Assembly (NCBI RefSeq): GCF_012844305.1
Contig: NZ_JABANE010000044.1
Span: 1-64,000, forward strand
Direction of reading: 5' to 3'
DNA from: Flammeovirga aprica JL-4
GTDB taxonomy: Bacteria; Bacteroidota; Bacteroidia; Cytophagales; Flammeovirgaceae
Length of the DNA: 64,000 bases
In this document: positions 47,535 through 55,717 of the stretch, in pieces
How the letters are laid out: each line of letters starts with the position of its first letter
Position numbering within the stretch: position 1 is the first letter of the stretch
Notes under the pieces: generated by a model
What the model was told of the DNA's origin: nothing
Database searches by the model: none
Seen by the model: the letters and a program-made list of their open reading frames with translations, nothing else
Position numbers and translations under genes: made by a program

Positions 47535-47569
47535 ATAAAAAAACACCCTACTTCACAGTAGAGTGTTCA
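47535..47569 (-). terminator. Terminator of the cysteine desulfurase gene
   Basis: Read on the minus strand, AACACTCTACT pairs with AGTAGGGTGTT around a 4-nt loop, followed by seven T. Confidence 0.85.
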
Positions 47570-47596
47570 AATATTGTCACTGGAAATACTAAAGTT

Positions 47597-48742
47597 TTAA
47601 GCCTCTACTAAATCCAAGATTTCTTTCAATTTAACGATAACGGTATCAATTTCTTCCTTTGTATTGTATTTCGAGAAAGAAAAACGTACTGAAGTTCTAT
47701 CAGCGTCACCACCGATTCCTGCAATTACATGAGAACCTTGAGTGGCACCGCTACTGCAAGCACTACCGCCAGATACAGAGATTTTTTGAAGATCTAAGGC
47801 GAATAATAGCATTCCATTTTTGCTAGAAGGAGGGAAGCTAACATTCAGCACTGTATATAAGCTGTTGTTAAGATCGTCGCTCATTCCATTAAAAGCAATA
47901 CCTGGAATATGTTCTACCAATTGACCTCTCATATACTCTTTCACTTCTTTGATATGAGCTGTGTGTGCGTCCATTTCAGCTGTAGCAATCTCCAATGCTT
48001 TTGCCAAACCAACAATACCCCATACGTTTTCAGTACCCGAACGAACTTCTCTTTCTTGTCCGCCACCTTCAATCAAGGCAGGCATTTTCGTGCCTTTTTT
48101 GATGTACATAAAACCAGAACCCTTTGGTCCGTGGAATTTATGTGCTGCACCTGCTAAGGTATGGATATGCAATGCTTTCACATCTACCGGGAAATGCCCA
48201 ACACTTTGTACAGTATCAGAGTGGAAATAAGCACCTGAAGCTTTGCAAAGTTCGCCTACACGTTGAATATCCAAGATATTTCCAATCTCGTTATTGCAGT
48301 GCATCAAAGTCACTAAAGTTTCAGTTCCGTTTTCAGCAAGAAGCGCTTCTAGCTGATCAAGGTCAAGATTTCCTTTTTTATCAGCATCTAAGAAAATTAG
48401 TTCAATATCATTTTCTTTTGCCAGATGTTCTGTGATGTGAAGAACAGCATGATGTTCTAATTGTGAAGTAATAATTCTTTTCAGGCCATAAGCTTGAACA
48501 AGACCTTTGATAGCCGCATTGTCCGTCTCAGTACCGCCAGAAGTGAAAATAATTTCAGAAGGCAACGCATTGATACTCTGAGCAATCATTTTACGTGCTT
48601 TCTCAATTTCTGCTTTAGAAGCTCTACCGTGTGCGTGTGTAGATGATGGATTACCGAACACAGTATCCATTGATGCTATCATTGTTTCTTTTACCTGCGG
48701 GTCAAGTTGAGTACTTGCTGCACTATCTAAGTAAATGCTCAT
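47597..48742 (-). CDS. Cysteine desulfurase (NifS/IscS family)
   Basis: The protein is a 381-residue PLP enzyme that mobilises sulfur from cysteine. Visible are YLDSAASTQLDPQVKETM, FTSGGTETDNAAIKG, HSDTVQSVGH, the PLP lysine in AGAAHKFHGPKGSGFMYI, and the catalytic Cys in SVSGGSACSSGATQGSHV. Its length and loop are of the class I (NifS/IscS) type. No iscU or other Fe-S assembly gene is adjacent, so it may serve tRNA thiolation or general sulfur supply. Confidence 0.93.
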   Translation of the reverse strand: MSIYLDSAASTQLDPQVKETMIASMDTVFGNPSSTHAHGRASKAEIEKARKMIAQSINALPSEIIFTSGGTETDNAAIKGLVQAYGLKRIITSQLEHHAVLHITEHLAKENDIELIFLDADKKGNLDLDQLEALLAENGTETLVTLMHCNNEIGNILDIQRVGELCKASGAYFHSDTVQSVGHFPVDVKALHIHTLAGAAHKFHGPKGSGFMYIKKGTKMPALIEGGGQEREVRSGTENVWGIVGLAKALEIATAEMDAHTAHIKEVKEYMRGQLVEHIPGIAFNGMSDDLNNSLYTVLNVSFPPSSKNGMLLFALDLQKISVSGGSACSSGATQGSHVIAGIGGDADRTSVRFSFSKYNTKEEIDTVIVKLKEILDLVEA

Positions 48743-48806
48743 GCCGTGTTTAATTTTGAATTGGTTGTGTGTACGTGAAAGTTATGTTGTTTTACACTCC
48801 AAAGTG

Positions 48807-48814
48807 CAAATTTA
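48807..48814 (-). promoter_or_regulatory. Possible -7 box for cysteine desulfurase
   Basis: On the minus strand the sequence reads TAAATTTG, a full match to TAnnTTTG, 65 bp before the gene. No TTG is present at the right distance upstream, where the preceding terminator lies. Weak support. Confidence 0.35.
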
Positions 48815-48818
48815 AGAC

Positions 48819-48848
48819 AAAAAACGGGCAATCTGTGAAGATCGCCCG
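48819..48848 (-). terminator. Terminator of the phosphohexomutase gene
   Basis: On the minus strand CGGGCGATCT-TCAC-AGATTGCCCG (one G-T pair) is followed by six T. Confidence 0.88.
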
Positions 48849-48917
48849 CTTGATTATAATATATTAAGATACAACAGTCAGACTATTAGGAGTTTAACTC
48901 TTGTTTTCTTTCTAGTT

Positions 48918-50327
48918 TTAAGCATCTGAATCTTCAGCTTTGAACTGAATAATTTCCTTGATATCAGAAATAATTTTTTGAGCTAAATGCTCAGCAGTTT
49001 GTTCTGAAGCAGATTCAGAGTAAATACGGATAATTGGCTCAGTATTCGATTTTCTAAGGTGAACCCACTCTTTGTCAAATTCGATTTTTACACCGTCCAA
49101 AATATTTACTGGTTGATTAGCATACTTCTCTTCCATTTTTTGAAGGATAAGATCAACATCAATCTCAGGAGTCAATTCAATCTTATTTTTAGAAATATGG
49201 TAATCAGGATACGACTGACGCAACATGCTGGCAGAACCGTTGAATTTCGCCAATTTAGAAAGGAATAACGCGATTCCCACTAACGCATCTCTACCGTAAT
49301 GAAGTTCTGGAAGAATTACACCTCCGTTACCTTCACCACCGATTACAGCGTTCGTATCTTTCATCATTTTCACCACGTTTACCTCACCTACAGCCGACGC
49401 AGTATAAGTACCGCCATGCTTTTCAGTAACGTCACGCAATGCTCTTGTTGATGACATGTTAGAAACTGTATTGCCTTTTTTATGCTCTAAAACATAATCA
49501 GCAACAGCTACTAATGTATATTCTTCACCAAAAGGAGTTCCGTCCTCAGTAGTGAATGCCAAACGGTCCACATCTGGATCTACAATAATACCTAAGTGAT
49601 AGTTTCCGTTTTGCAAAGTAGAACTCAACTCCGTGATGTGTTCAGGAAGTGGTTCAGGGTTGTGAGGGAATCTACCATTCGGCTCGCAGTATAACTCTTC
49701 AATTTGAGTTACGCCCAAAGCATTCAAAATCTTTGGTACAGCAATACCACCTGTAGAGTTTACACAGTCAATTACAACTTTGAAGTCTTTAGCACGGATA
49801 GCTTCAACATCTACCATCGGTAATGCCAAAATCTTCTCAATGTGTTTGTCAATGTAAGTGTCGTCGTGGGTAACTTTACCAGTTTTTTTGTAATCTACGA
49901 ACTCAAAGTTGCCTTCCTCAGCATTTTTCAGGATTTCTCCCATCGCTTCAGCTGAAATAAATTCACCTTTTGAGTCCAATAGTTTTAGGGCATTCCAATT
50001 AGCGGGATTGTGGCTTGCAGTCAAAATAATTCCACCTGCAGCTTCTTCCATTTCCACTGCCATTTCAACAGTAGGAGTAGTAGAAAGACCCAAGTTGATC
50101 ACATGAACACCCATAGCTTGAAGAGTACCTGAAACGATGTCGGCTAGCCATCCACCAGAAACACGGGCATCTCTACCCAATACTACTTTATTGTTGTTGT
50201 CAGAGTTTTCAAGGATCCACTTTGCATAAGTGGAGATAAATTTAGCTGCATCAATAGGGTTTAATGAATCTTCAGTAGATCCACCAATAGTTCCCCTAAT
50301 ACCAGAAATAGACTTAATTAATGTCAA
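48918..50327 (-). CDS. glmM: Phosphoglucosamine mutase-type phosphohexomutase
   Basis: The protein has 469 residues of the alpha-D-phosphohexomutase superfamily. The N-terminus LIKSISGIRGTIGG, the phosphoserine loop ILTASHNPANWNALKLL, the Mg2+ site VDPDVDRLAFTTEDG, the sugar loop GGEGNGGVILP and a C-terminal phosphate loop (RKSNTEPIIRIYSES) are all visible. The SxSGIRG start and the missing phosphoglucomutase insertions favour GlmM (glucosamine-6-P to glucosamine-1-P), though a phosphomannomutase role is not excluded. Confidence 0.88.
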   Translation of the reverse strand: MTLIKSISGIRGTIGGSTEDSLNPIDAAKFISTYAKWILENSDNNNKVVLGRDARVSGGWLADIVSGTLQAMGVHVINLGLSTTPTVEMAVEMEEAAGGIILTASHNPANWNALKLLDSKGEFISAEAMGEILKNAEEGNFEFVDYKKTGKVTHDDTYIDKHIEKILALPMVDVEAIRAKDFKVVIDCVNSTGGIAVPKILNALGVTQIEELYCEPNGRFPHNPEPLPEHITELSSTLQNGNYHLGIIVDPDVDRLAFTTEDGTPFGEEYTLVAVADYVLEHKKGNTVSNMSSTRALRDVTEKHGGTYTASAVGEVNVVKMMKDTNAVIGGEGNGGVILPELHYGRDALVGIALFLSKLAKFNGSASMLRQSYPDYHISKNKIELTPEIDVDLILQKMEEKYANQPVNILDGVKIEFDKEWVHLRKSNTEPIIRIYSESASEQTAEHLAQKIISDIKEIIQFKAEDSDA

Positions 50328-50352
50328 TGTCTCAATTTATTTGATTAGGCTA

Positions 50353-50382
50353 CAAAAATAACGCTTTAAGTGATACTGTAAA
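50353..50382 (-). promoter_or_regulatory. Putative promoter of the phosphohexomutase gene
   Basis: On the minus strand TATTTTTG (50360-50353) matches TAnnTTTG, and 19 bp upstream is TTT rather than TTTG (50382-50380). It lies 26 bp before the start codon. Confidence 0.42.
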
Positions 50383-50410
50383 GAGAATTAACATACTTAT
50401 TTATTATTAT

Positions 50411-52252
50411 TTAATAAAGGGGATATATCCTTGTTTGTTGGTTTTTTAATTGTAAATGATTGATTTTTAGTAGTGTTGAATCTTTTTTTGATAGAATAAA
50501 GTGAGGTTTTAAATATTGAAAAATTAAACCATCGTTTAGTTGAATTTCCATTACCTCTTTATTTTGATTCATATTTATAAAATGAGTCTCTTGATATGGA
50601 AAAAGTGCTTGATGTTTTTTGATGACTGTTTCGTATTCAAATTGAGCATTTACACTGTCTCTTAATAGGAAAGAATAGATATGACTTTGATCTATAAAAC
50701 TAAAGGCCGGCGTCTTTGTCGCATAACAATAGAGTGTTTTTTGATGCTGATGATAAGTAGTTATATACTGAACCGTCAAGGTGATTAACATTAAGACGAT
50801 TGGAAGTCCTATTAATTTTCGATTGTTCAGTTTTATATAAATAGTAATGCACAATAAAAAAGCGGTTGTAGCTCCAATATTTACCAAAGGAAGCTGTGGA
50901 AGTTCTTTAAATAAATACAGCCATTTTTGAAATAAAAAATAAAGAAATTCATAGCTACAAATCAACCAGTCTAATGGTATTTGCAATGCATCTAAGACTA
51001 AAATCATCAGTCCAGTGTACATCATAAATGAAGTGAAAAAGCCACTCAGAATACTAGAAAATAAGCTGTATGCAGGGATGTATTGGAAGAAATAAGCCGT
51101 AAAACTAATAGTGCCTAATTGTGCTAATATAGAAACAATTATGATTGATAGAATTGCTTTTTTCCAATAGGGTAGCTTTCCTACTTCCTTCCAATAAGGA
51201 AATACACTGATAAATAAAACTGCTGTGAAAGAGAGTATAAAACCTATATCGAACAATAAAAAAGGGTCGTATCCTAAAAAGCAGAAAGAGATAAAACAGA
51301 GCAAGTTTAAGAGGTTGACTTTCTGATATAGTGCTTTGCCGATAATTAAAATTGAAAACATACTCACAGCCCTTAAAATAGAAGGTGTGAAACCTGCCAC
51401 AGAAGCATAAAACCATAAAAGTGGTAAGTAGAACAACTGTAGTTTCCGAGCTGTTCTGATGTTTAAATATTTCCTCCAGAAGAAAATCAAATCCAGTATC
51501 AAGACAATGATTCCCACATGCATACCAGAAAGTGCTAAAAGATGCATATTTCCCGTTTGCTGAAAAAGTTGGTATTCATCTTTTTGAAGATAACTTTTAT
51601 CTCCAATCAATAAAGAAGCACTAATACCATACAGTGCCGAAGGGAAAATTTGTTCTATTCTTTTTTGAATCATATCTCTGAAAGTAAATGAATAGGAGAC
51701 GTTTTCAATGATTTCTAAAGTATTAGTAGATACTTTGAAGTGAATATCTTTGTTAAGCAGATAATCACTGTAATCATACATAAAAGGAAATTGATTTTTG
51801 GAGATGGAGTGTAGTGAAGTCGGTACAAAAACGATACTGTGAGGTGATAGTTTTTCTTTCCCAAAGAACGTCAGCAAGGCTTTAGCATTGGTAGATTGAA
51901 GCCCTTCATCTGCTATGCTTATCACCTTAGTGAGGTAGCGTTTCACTTTTTCTTTTTCAGAAAGCACTTTTGTTATTTCAAGGTAAACGCCTTTGTGTTT
52001 TGGTAGTATATTATTCGTTTTCTGAAATTGGAAAGTAGAAAAACCTATAAGGAATACACTTGTACAAAGAAGTGCAGTGGTTAAAACTGTAGGTGTATTT
52101 TTCCATTGTAAAAAGGCAATAAGCACAAAAAATAATAGGGTGAGGACAATCAGATAGGTATTCCCAATCAGCTGTTTTTCAAATAAAGAGGAAAACAGTA
52201 TACCTAGAATAAGAAATATATTAATTTTGAAAAAAGGAGCGTTATGAATCAT
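50411..52252 (-). CDS. comEC: ComEC/Rec2 family DNA-uptake channel
   Basis: The protein has 613 residues, strongly hydrophobic, with an N-terminal helix pair, a soluble DUF4131/OB-like segment (about 85-180) and a polytopic competence domain (about 190-470). The diagnostic GNMHLLALSGMHVGIIVLILDL is present. There is no C-terminal metallo-beta-lactamase nuclease domain, as usual for shorter Bacteroidota ComEC proteins. It would carry single-stranded DNA across the inner membrane. No other competence genes are adjacent. It is divergent from the acidic lipoprotein gene. Confidence 0.9.
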   Translation of the reverse strand: MIHNAPFFKINIFLILGILFSSLFEKQLIGNTYLIVLTLLFFVLIAFLQWKNTPTVLTTALLCTSVFLIGFSTFQFQKTNNILPKHKGVYLEITKVLSEKEKVKRYLTKVISIADEGLQSTNAKALLTFFGKEKLSPHSIVFVPTSLHSISKNQFPFMYDYSDYLLNKDIHFKVSTNTLEIIENVSYSFTFRDMIQKRIEQIFPSALYGISASLLIGDKSYLQKDEYQLFQQTGNMHLLALSGMHVGIIVLILDLIFFWRKYLNIRTARKLQLFYLPLLWFYASVAGFTPSILRAVSMFSILIIGKALYQKVNLLNLLCFISFCFLGYDPFLLFDIGFILSFTAVLFISVFPYWKEVGKLPYWKKAILSIIIVSILAQLGTISFTAYFFQYIPAYSLFSSILSGFFTSFMMYTGLMILVLDALQIPLDWLICSYEFLYFLFQKWLYLFKELPQLPLVNIGATTAFLLCITIYIKLNNRKLIGLPIVLMLITLTVQYITTYHQHQKTLYCYATKTPAFSFIDQSHIYSFLLRDSVNAQFEYETVIKKHQALFPYQETHFINMNQNKEVMEIQLNDGLIFQYLKPHFILSKKDSTLLKINHLQLKNQQTRIYPLY

Positions 52253-52312
52253 TTTTTAGCAGTGAGTTAGTTTCGAGATTTATACGCCACTAATATAAAG
52301 AAGATTACACCA

Positions 52313-53113
52313 ATGAAAAAGCTATACCTATTCCTGATTTTGAGTTTATTGTGTTTTTCTTGTTCAGAAAAAGAAGATACTGAAACAGAAACCGATGATA
52401 CATTTTTTGATTTTGATTTCGACTTTTTTGATGACGATGATGAAGAGGAAGTAGAGGAAGAAGTGATTGATGAACCAATGAATGAAAGTCCAAGACTGGA
52501 AACGCCGAAAATTGAAGTGAAAGGACTGGAAGAAAAATCTGTAGAATTGGAAATAACAGATGAAAAACTAGAATTGGTGGAAGAAGTGGAAGAGACAGTC
52601 ATAGAAGAAATACCGGAGGAAGTTGAAGAAAATAAATTGATTGTCATCGATTATCAGGAATTCAGAGTGCGTTTTAAAGCCATTGAAACGTTTGATGTGG
52701 ATGAAATTGATTTTGAAGAAAAACTAAAGCATAAAGGGCTGTTGAAAAGATATAAGACGCACCAAAGCTACTTTGATGTTTATGATATAGATAAAGCGAT
52801 TGATTGGAGTGGAGCAGGAGATTTTGCCGAATTCGGTCAAGGTTTTTATGAGCGTTCAAAAGAAGTATACAGCGGTAAATATGTAAACTTTGCCAAAAGA
52901 AAAGCCTTTATGTTTCACACTAAAATCTCTTTTGAGGAAGATCTGAATTACTCTAATATCAAAAAACTGAAATCAGATCATGATGTTGAGAAGGAAGAAA
53001 AAGTAGAAGCCGTGGTGGTATTTTTCGGTAAGGGAGATTACGGCTATAGGTACATCTATAAAAAAGGTAACCAACATGCCGAGCTTACCTCCAAAACCAT
53101 GGAAACTTATTAA
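52313..53113 (+). CDS. Acidic-tract lipoprotein of unknown function
   Basis: The protein has 266 residues. The lipobox LCFSC (about 14-18) follows a short hydrophobic signal. A remarkable Asp/Glu/Phe tract follows at about 26-50 (DDTFFDFDFDFFDDDD then EEEVEEEV), then a Glu/Val-rich low-complexity stretch to about 105. The C-terminal 160 residues look folded (IDWSGAGDFAEFGQGFYERSKEVY; VVVFFGKGDYGYRYIYKKGN). The family is not recognised. The acidic tract could bind Ca2+ or cationic surfaces, which is speculation. Confidence 0.75.
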   Translation: MKKLYLFLILSLLCFSCSEKEDTETETDDTFFDFDFDFFDDDDEEEVEEEVIDEPMNESPRLETPKIEVKGLEEKSVELEITDEKLELVEEVEETVIEEIPEEVEENKLIVIDYQEFRVRFKAIETFDVDEIDFEEKLKHKGLLKRYKTHQSYFDVYDIDKAIDWSGAGDFAEFGQGFYERSKEVYSGKYVNFAKRKAFMFHTKISFEEDLNYSNIKKLKSDHDVEKEEKVEAVVVFFGKGDYGYRYIYKKGNQHAELTSKTMETY

Positions 53114-53240
53114 GGAAATGGAGTTTTTTAAAGTGAAGAAGTGGGGTAGAATGTGGCCTGTGTTATGGTTCAAAAACCATCATAAAAACCACTTTACGAA
53201 CTATTTTTCTTAATTCTTCACTCTTAACTCTTAACTAAAA

Positions 53241-53849
53241 TTAGTGGTCATCCACTATAAACTTGAAGTTGAAATTCACATCAATATGCTGATCTACTTT
53301 GACCATTCCCATCATTTTTTTGGGAGGAGTAATCCCGTAGTCAAGTATATTGATTTGTTTTGTTCCTATAATCTGAAAGTTTTTACCTTCAGAATGAGGT
53401 ACAGAGTAGGTAATGTCCTCAATTCTTTCCACACCAGCGATAATCATACTCACTTTTCCTTTTCCTTTGATGGTTTTGTCTTCTCCTTGGTAAATATACA
53501 TAGAGAGCAGTTTCATCACTATAATAGGGTATTGTTCCGCATATAATAGCTCCGTAAATTCTTTGTTCATCAAGGCAATGCCACAGTCAAAACAAGTCAC
53601 ACAAAATTCCAGACCGGAATGCTGTACTTCGGTGAGCTCATTAAAAATATTTTGCGTTAACGTCAAGTTGCTCTTTATGCTGTTTTTAAAAATACAGTCA
53701 AAAGTATTGATGTTGGTTTTACCATCAATATGCATACTCGAATCTGGAACTACTTCTAGGATATATTCTGTTGGAATGTAATCGGCTTTTTGTCCGAAAG
53801 CAGTTAATGATATAAGTGAAAGTATTAGTAAATGAAGTAAGTGTCGCAT
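53241..53849 (-). CDS. YceI-like periplasmic protein
   Basis: The protein has 202 residues from the start at 53849, which places the signal peptide (MRHLLHLLILSLISLTAFGQ) at the N-terminus; an earlier start adds 11 polar residues. The beta-barrel pattern of the YceI family is present but divergent (SMHIDGKTNINTFDCIF; IKGKGKVSMIIAGVERIEDITY; GMVKVDQHIDVNFNFKFIV). Three closely spaced Cys (FCVTCFDCG, about 91-97) are unusual for the family. Partner genes are not apparent. Confidence 0.75.
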   Translation of the reverse strand: MRHLLHLLILSLISLTAFGQKADYIPTEYILEVVPDSSMHIDGKTNINTFDCIFKNSIKSNLTLTQNIFNELTEVQHSGLEFCVTCFDCGIALMNKEFTELLYAEQYPIIVMKLLSMYIYQGEDKTIKGKGKVSMIIAGVERIEDITYSVPHSEGKNFQIIGTKQINILDYGITPPKKMMGMVKVDQHIDVNFNFKFIVDDH

Positions 53850-54098
53850 TGCAAGTTTTAAAATCAGGTGGATATCTGTCAATTATAATACATGAATTGT
53901 TTGAGAACAAATACTCATGTTTCGTAGTTAAAAATAAAAATAATAGAAAAATAGGAAGACTTAAACATGAACTTCTTAATACAATTTAAAAATGCCTTAC
54001 TTTTATAATTATTATATTTTAAATTAAGTATACGGATACTCAAGTCTATATACTTAGCAGAAAATGCACTATTGTAAGGAGCAATAAAAATTTATACA

Positions 54099-55130
54099 AT
54101 GAATCAAATTACACTCAAAGTAAAAGAAGTAGTTCAAGAAACTTCTGATACAGTCACTATAAAATTAAAACAACCACTCTTTAAGAAAGTCCAATATCAA
54201 TCAGGACAGTTTCTAACTGTGATATCAGAAGTACAAGGACAAAAACTGAGAAGATCTTATTCTATGTCTTCTGCTCCACACCTTGACGCTACTATTGATA
54301 TTACGGTCAAAAGAATTCCTGATGGAAAAGTTTCCAATCACCTTAATAATAGCATTAAAATGGGAGATATGCTGGAAGTGGTGGAACCAATGGGACAGTT
54401 TGTTTATGAACCCAGCAAGGAAACAGAACGACATGTGGTACTTTGGGGAGCAGGTTCAGGCATAACACCACTTTTCTCTATGTTGAAAAGTTGTTTGTTT
54501 TTTGAACCTAAATCAAAAGTCACGCTAGTGTTCGGTAATAGAAATGAAGAGTCTATTATTTTCAAAAAATCACTCGAAGAACTAAAAGAGAAGTTTCAGG
54601 ATAGATTAGAAGTAGTGCATGTGTTGAGCCGACCTTCCACACAGTGGGGCGGTTTTTCAGGCAGAATTGACGATGTAGTGGCTATTAATATTATGAACCG
54701 ATTATCATTGGCCAATTCAGAGCATTATTTATGTGGTCCTGACGGTATGATGGATGCAGTAACAAGTGCATTGAAGAGAAATAAAATTCCAGCTTCAAAA
54801 ATTTATAAAGAAAGTTTCACACCAGTATCAGGAAGTGATCATAGTGATGATGTTTCGTCTGAAAATATCTTGCTGACTGTAGACGGTGAAGAACACAGTG
54901 TTTTTGTGGCGGCTAACCAAACTATTTTGGAAGCGGCTTTGGAAGAAGGTTTAGACGTTCCTTATTCTTGTCAAAATGGTGTATGTACGGCTTGCCGTGC
55001 TAAATGTACTTCAGGCAAGGTAGAAATGGGGGAAACTTCAGTTTTATCAGAAGCAGAGAAAAATAGTGGTGATATTTTAACATGCATTAGTCATCCTGTG
55101 GGGGTAAATGTTAAAATCACGTATGAATAA
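54099..55130 (+). CDS. FAD/NAD(P) oxidoreductase with C-terminal plant-type [2Fe-2S] domain
   Basis: The protein has 343 residues in three domains, like PaaE/HmpX-type reductases. An FAD-binding barrel (1-100) has LRRSYSMSSAPH. The NAD(P) domain (about 108-230) has LWGAGSGITPLFSMLKS and YLCGPDGMMDAV. The ferredoxin domain (about 255-343) has YSCQNGVCTACRAKC, giving C-x4-C-x2-C, and a distal ILTCIS Cys. It passes electrons from NAD(P)H to an unidentified acceptor. The paa phenylacetate genes are not nearby, so the partner oxygenase or desaturase is unknown. Confidence 0.9.
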   Translation: MNQITLKVKEVVQETSDTVTIKLKQPLFKKVQYQSGQFLTVISEVQGQKLRRSYSMSSAPHLDATIDITVKRIPDGKVSNHLNNSIKMGDMLEVVEPMGQFVYEPSKETERHVVLWGAGSGITPLFSMLKSCLFFEPKSKVTLVFGNRNEESIIFKKSLEELKEKFQDRLEVVHVLSRPSTQWGGFSGRIDDVVAINIMNRLSLANSEHYLCGPDGMMDAVTSALKRNKIPASKIYKESFTPVSGSDHSDDVSSENILLTVDGEEHSVFVAANQTILEAALEEGLDVPYSCQNGVCTACRAKCTSGKVEMGETSVLSEAEKNSGDILTCISHPVGVNVKITYE

Positions 55131-55227
55131 TGCCAATATTGATTTTCATTTACTTTTTTTGTTAATGAATCTTGGAATATTGAAATTTTAGTCGTTACTT
55201 TGAGTCATCAAGATTGAAGAAAAAAAG

Positions 55228-55254
55228 AACCCTTTACCTATAAGGTAAAGGGTT
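55228..55254. terminator. Hairpin terminator after the reductase gene
   Basis: A perfect 12-bp stem, AACCCTTTACCT with AGGTAAAGGGTT, has a 3-nt loop. The T run is on the minus strand (seven A precede it on plus), so it would work best for minus-strand transcripts, though it also lies 98 bp after the plus-strand gene. Confidence 0.6.
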
Positions 55255-55620
55255 ACTTCAACTCCTCTTCAATCTGTTCATTTCGCTAAACTTATTTTTT
55301 GAATATTCGACTATCAATTACTATCGACTTTTTTGATTAATAGAAATTTTTAGTAAAATATTTTTTCGTATCTATTTGTAAACAGTCTCTTTTCAGTCTA
55401 TTCCTCTGACATTAATTAATCGACTGTATAATAAAGCAAGTAAATACAACTCCTCTTTCCTTTCTTCTTCTATTCATCTGACATTTATTATTTACTTACA
55501 TAATAGCTTAACGGGCTTGCACGTTTAAGGTTATGTTTTGCGTGTTTTATTAACGTATTTTTCCTTTTTTTAGGAACTCATAATCGCATCCATAAAGAAA
55601 AGATGAATTCTTAGGAAAGT
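55255..55620. other. Gene-free AT-rich spacer with a 24-bp direct repeat
   Basis: No coding sequence is seen. A 24-nt motif starting TCTATTC and containing TCTGACATT occurs at 55397-55420 and 55469-55492, with 72-bp spacing and only three differences. Purpose unknown. Confidence 0.5.
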
Positions 55621-55664
55621 ACAAAAAAATAAAGGCTAGTACATTATTATACTAGCCTTTTCTT
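55621..55664. terminator. Bidirectional terminator after the trehalose gene
   Basis: AAAGGCTAGTA (55631-55641) pairs with TACTAGCCTTT (55650-55660), with T-rich tails on both strands. It closes the minus-strand trehalose gene 54 bp after its stop. Confidence 0.82.
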
Positions 55665-55717
55665 TTTGCCTTATTTTCAGGACTTAAACAGTTTTACAAT
55701 TTTAAATGTTCAACTGC

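Noticed and set aside
52267-52647. Minus-strand serine-rich ORF of 126 residues
   Set aside because: It is the antisense shadow of the Asp/Glu codon tract of the lipoprotein gene at 52313-53113; low complexity and no start context support it.
55228-55254. tRNA-like hairpin in the 55.2 kb spacer
   Set aside because: A single perfect stem-loop with no cloverleaf or TTCGA-type arm; it is a terminator-like hairpin.
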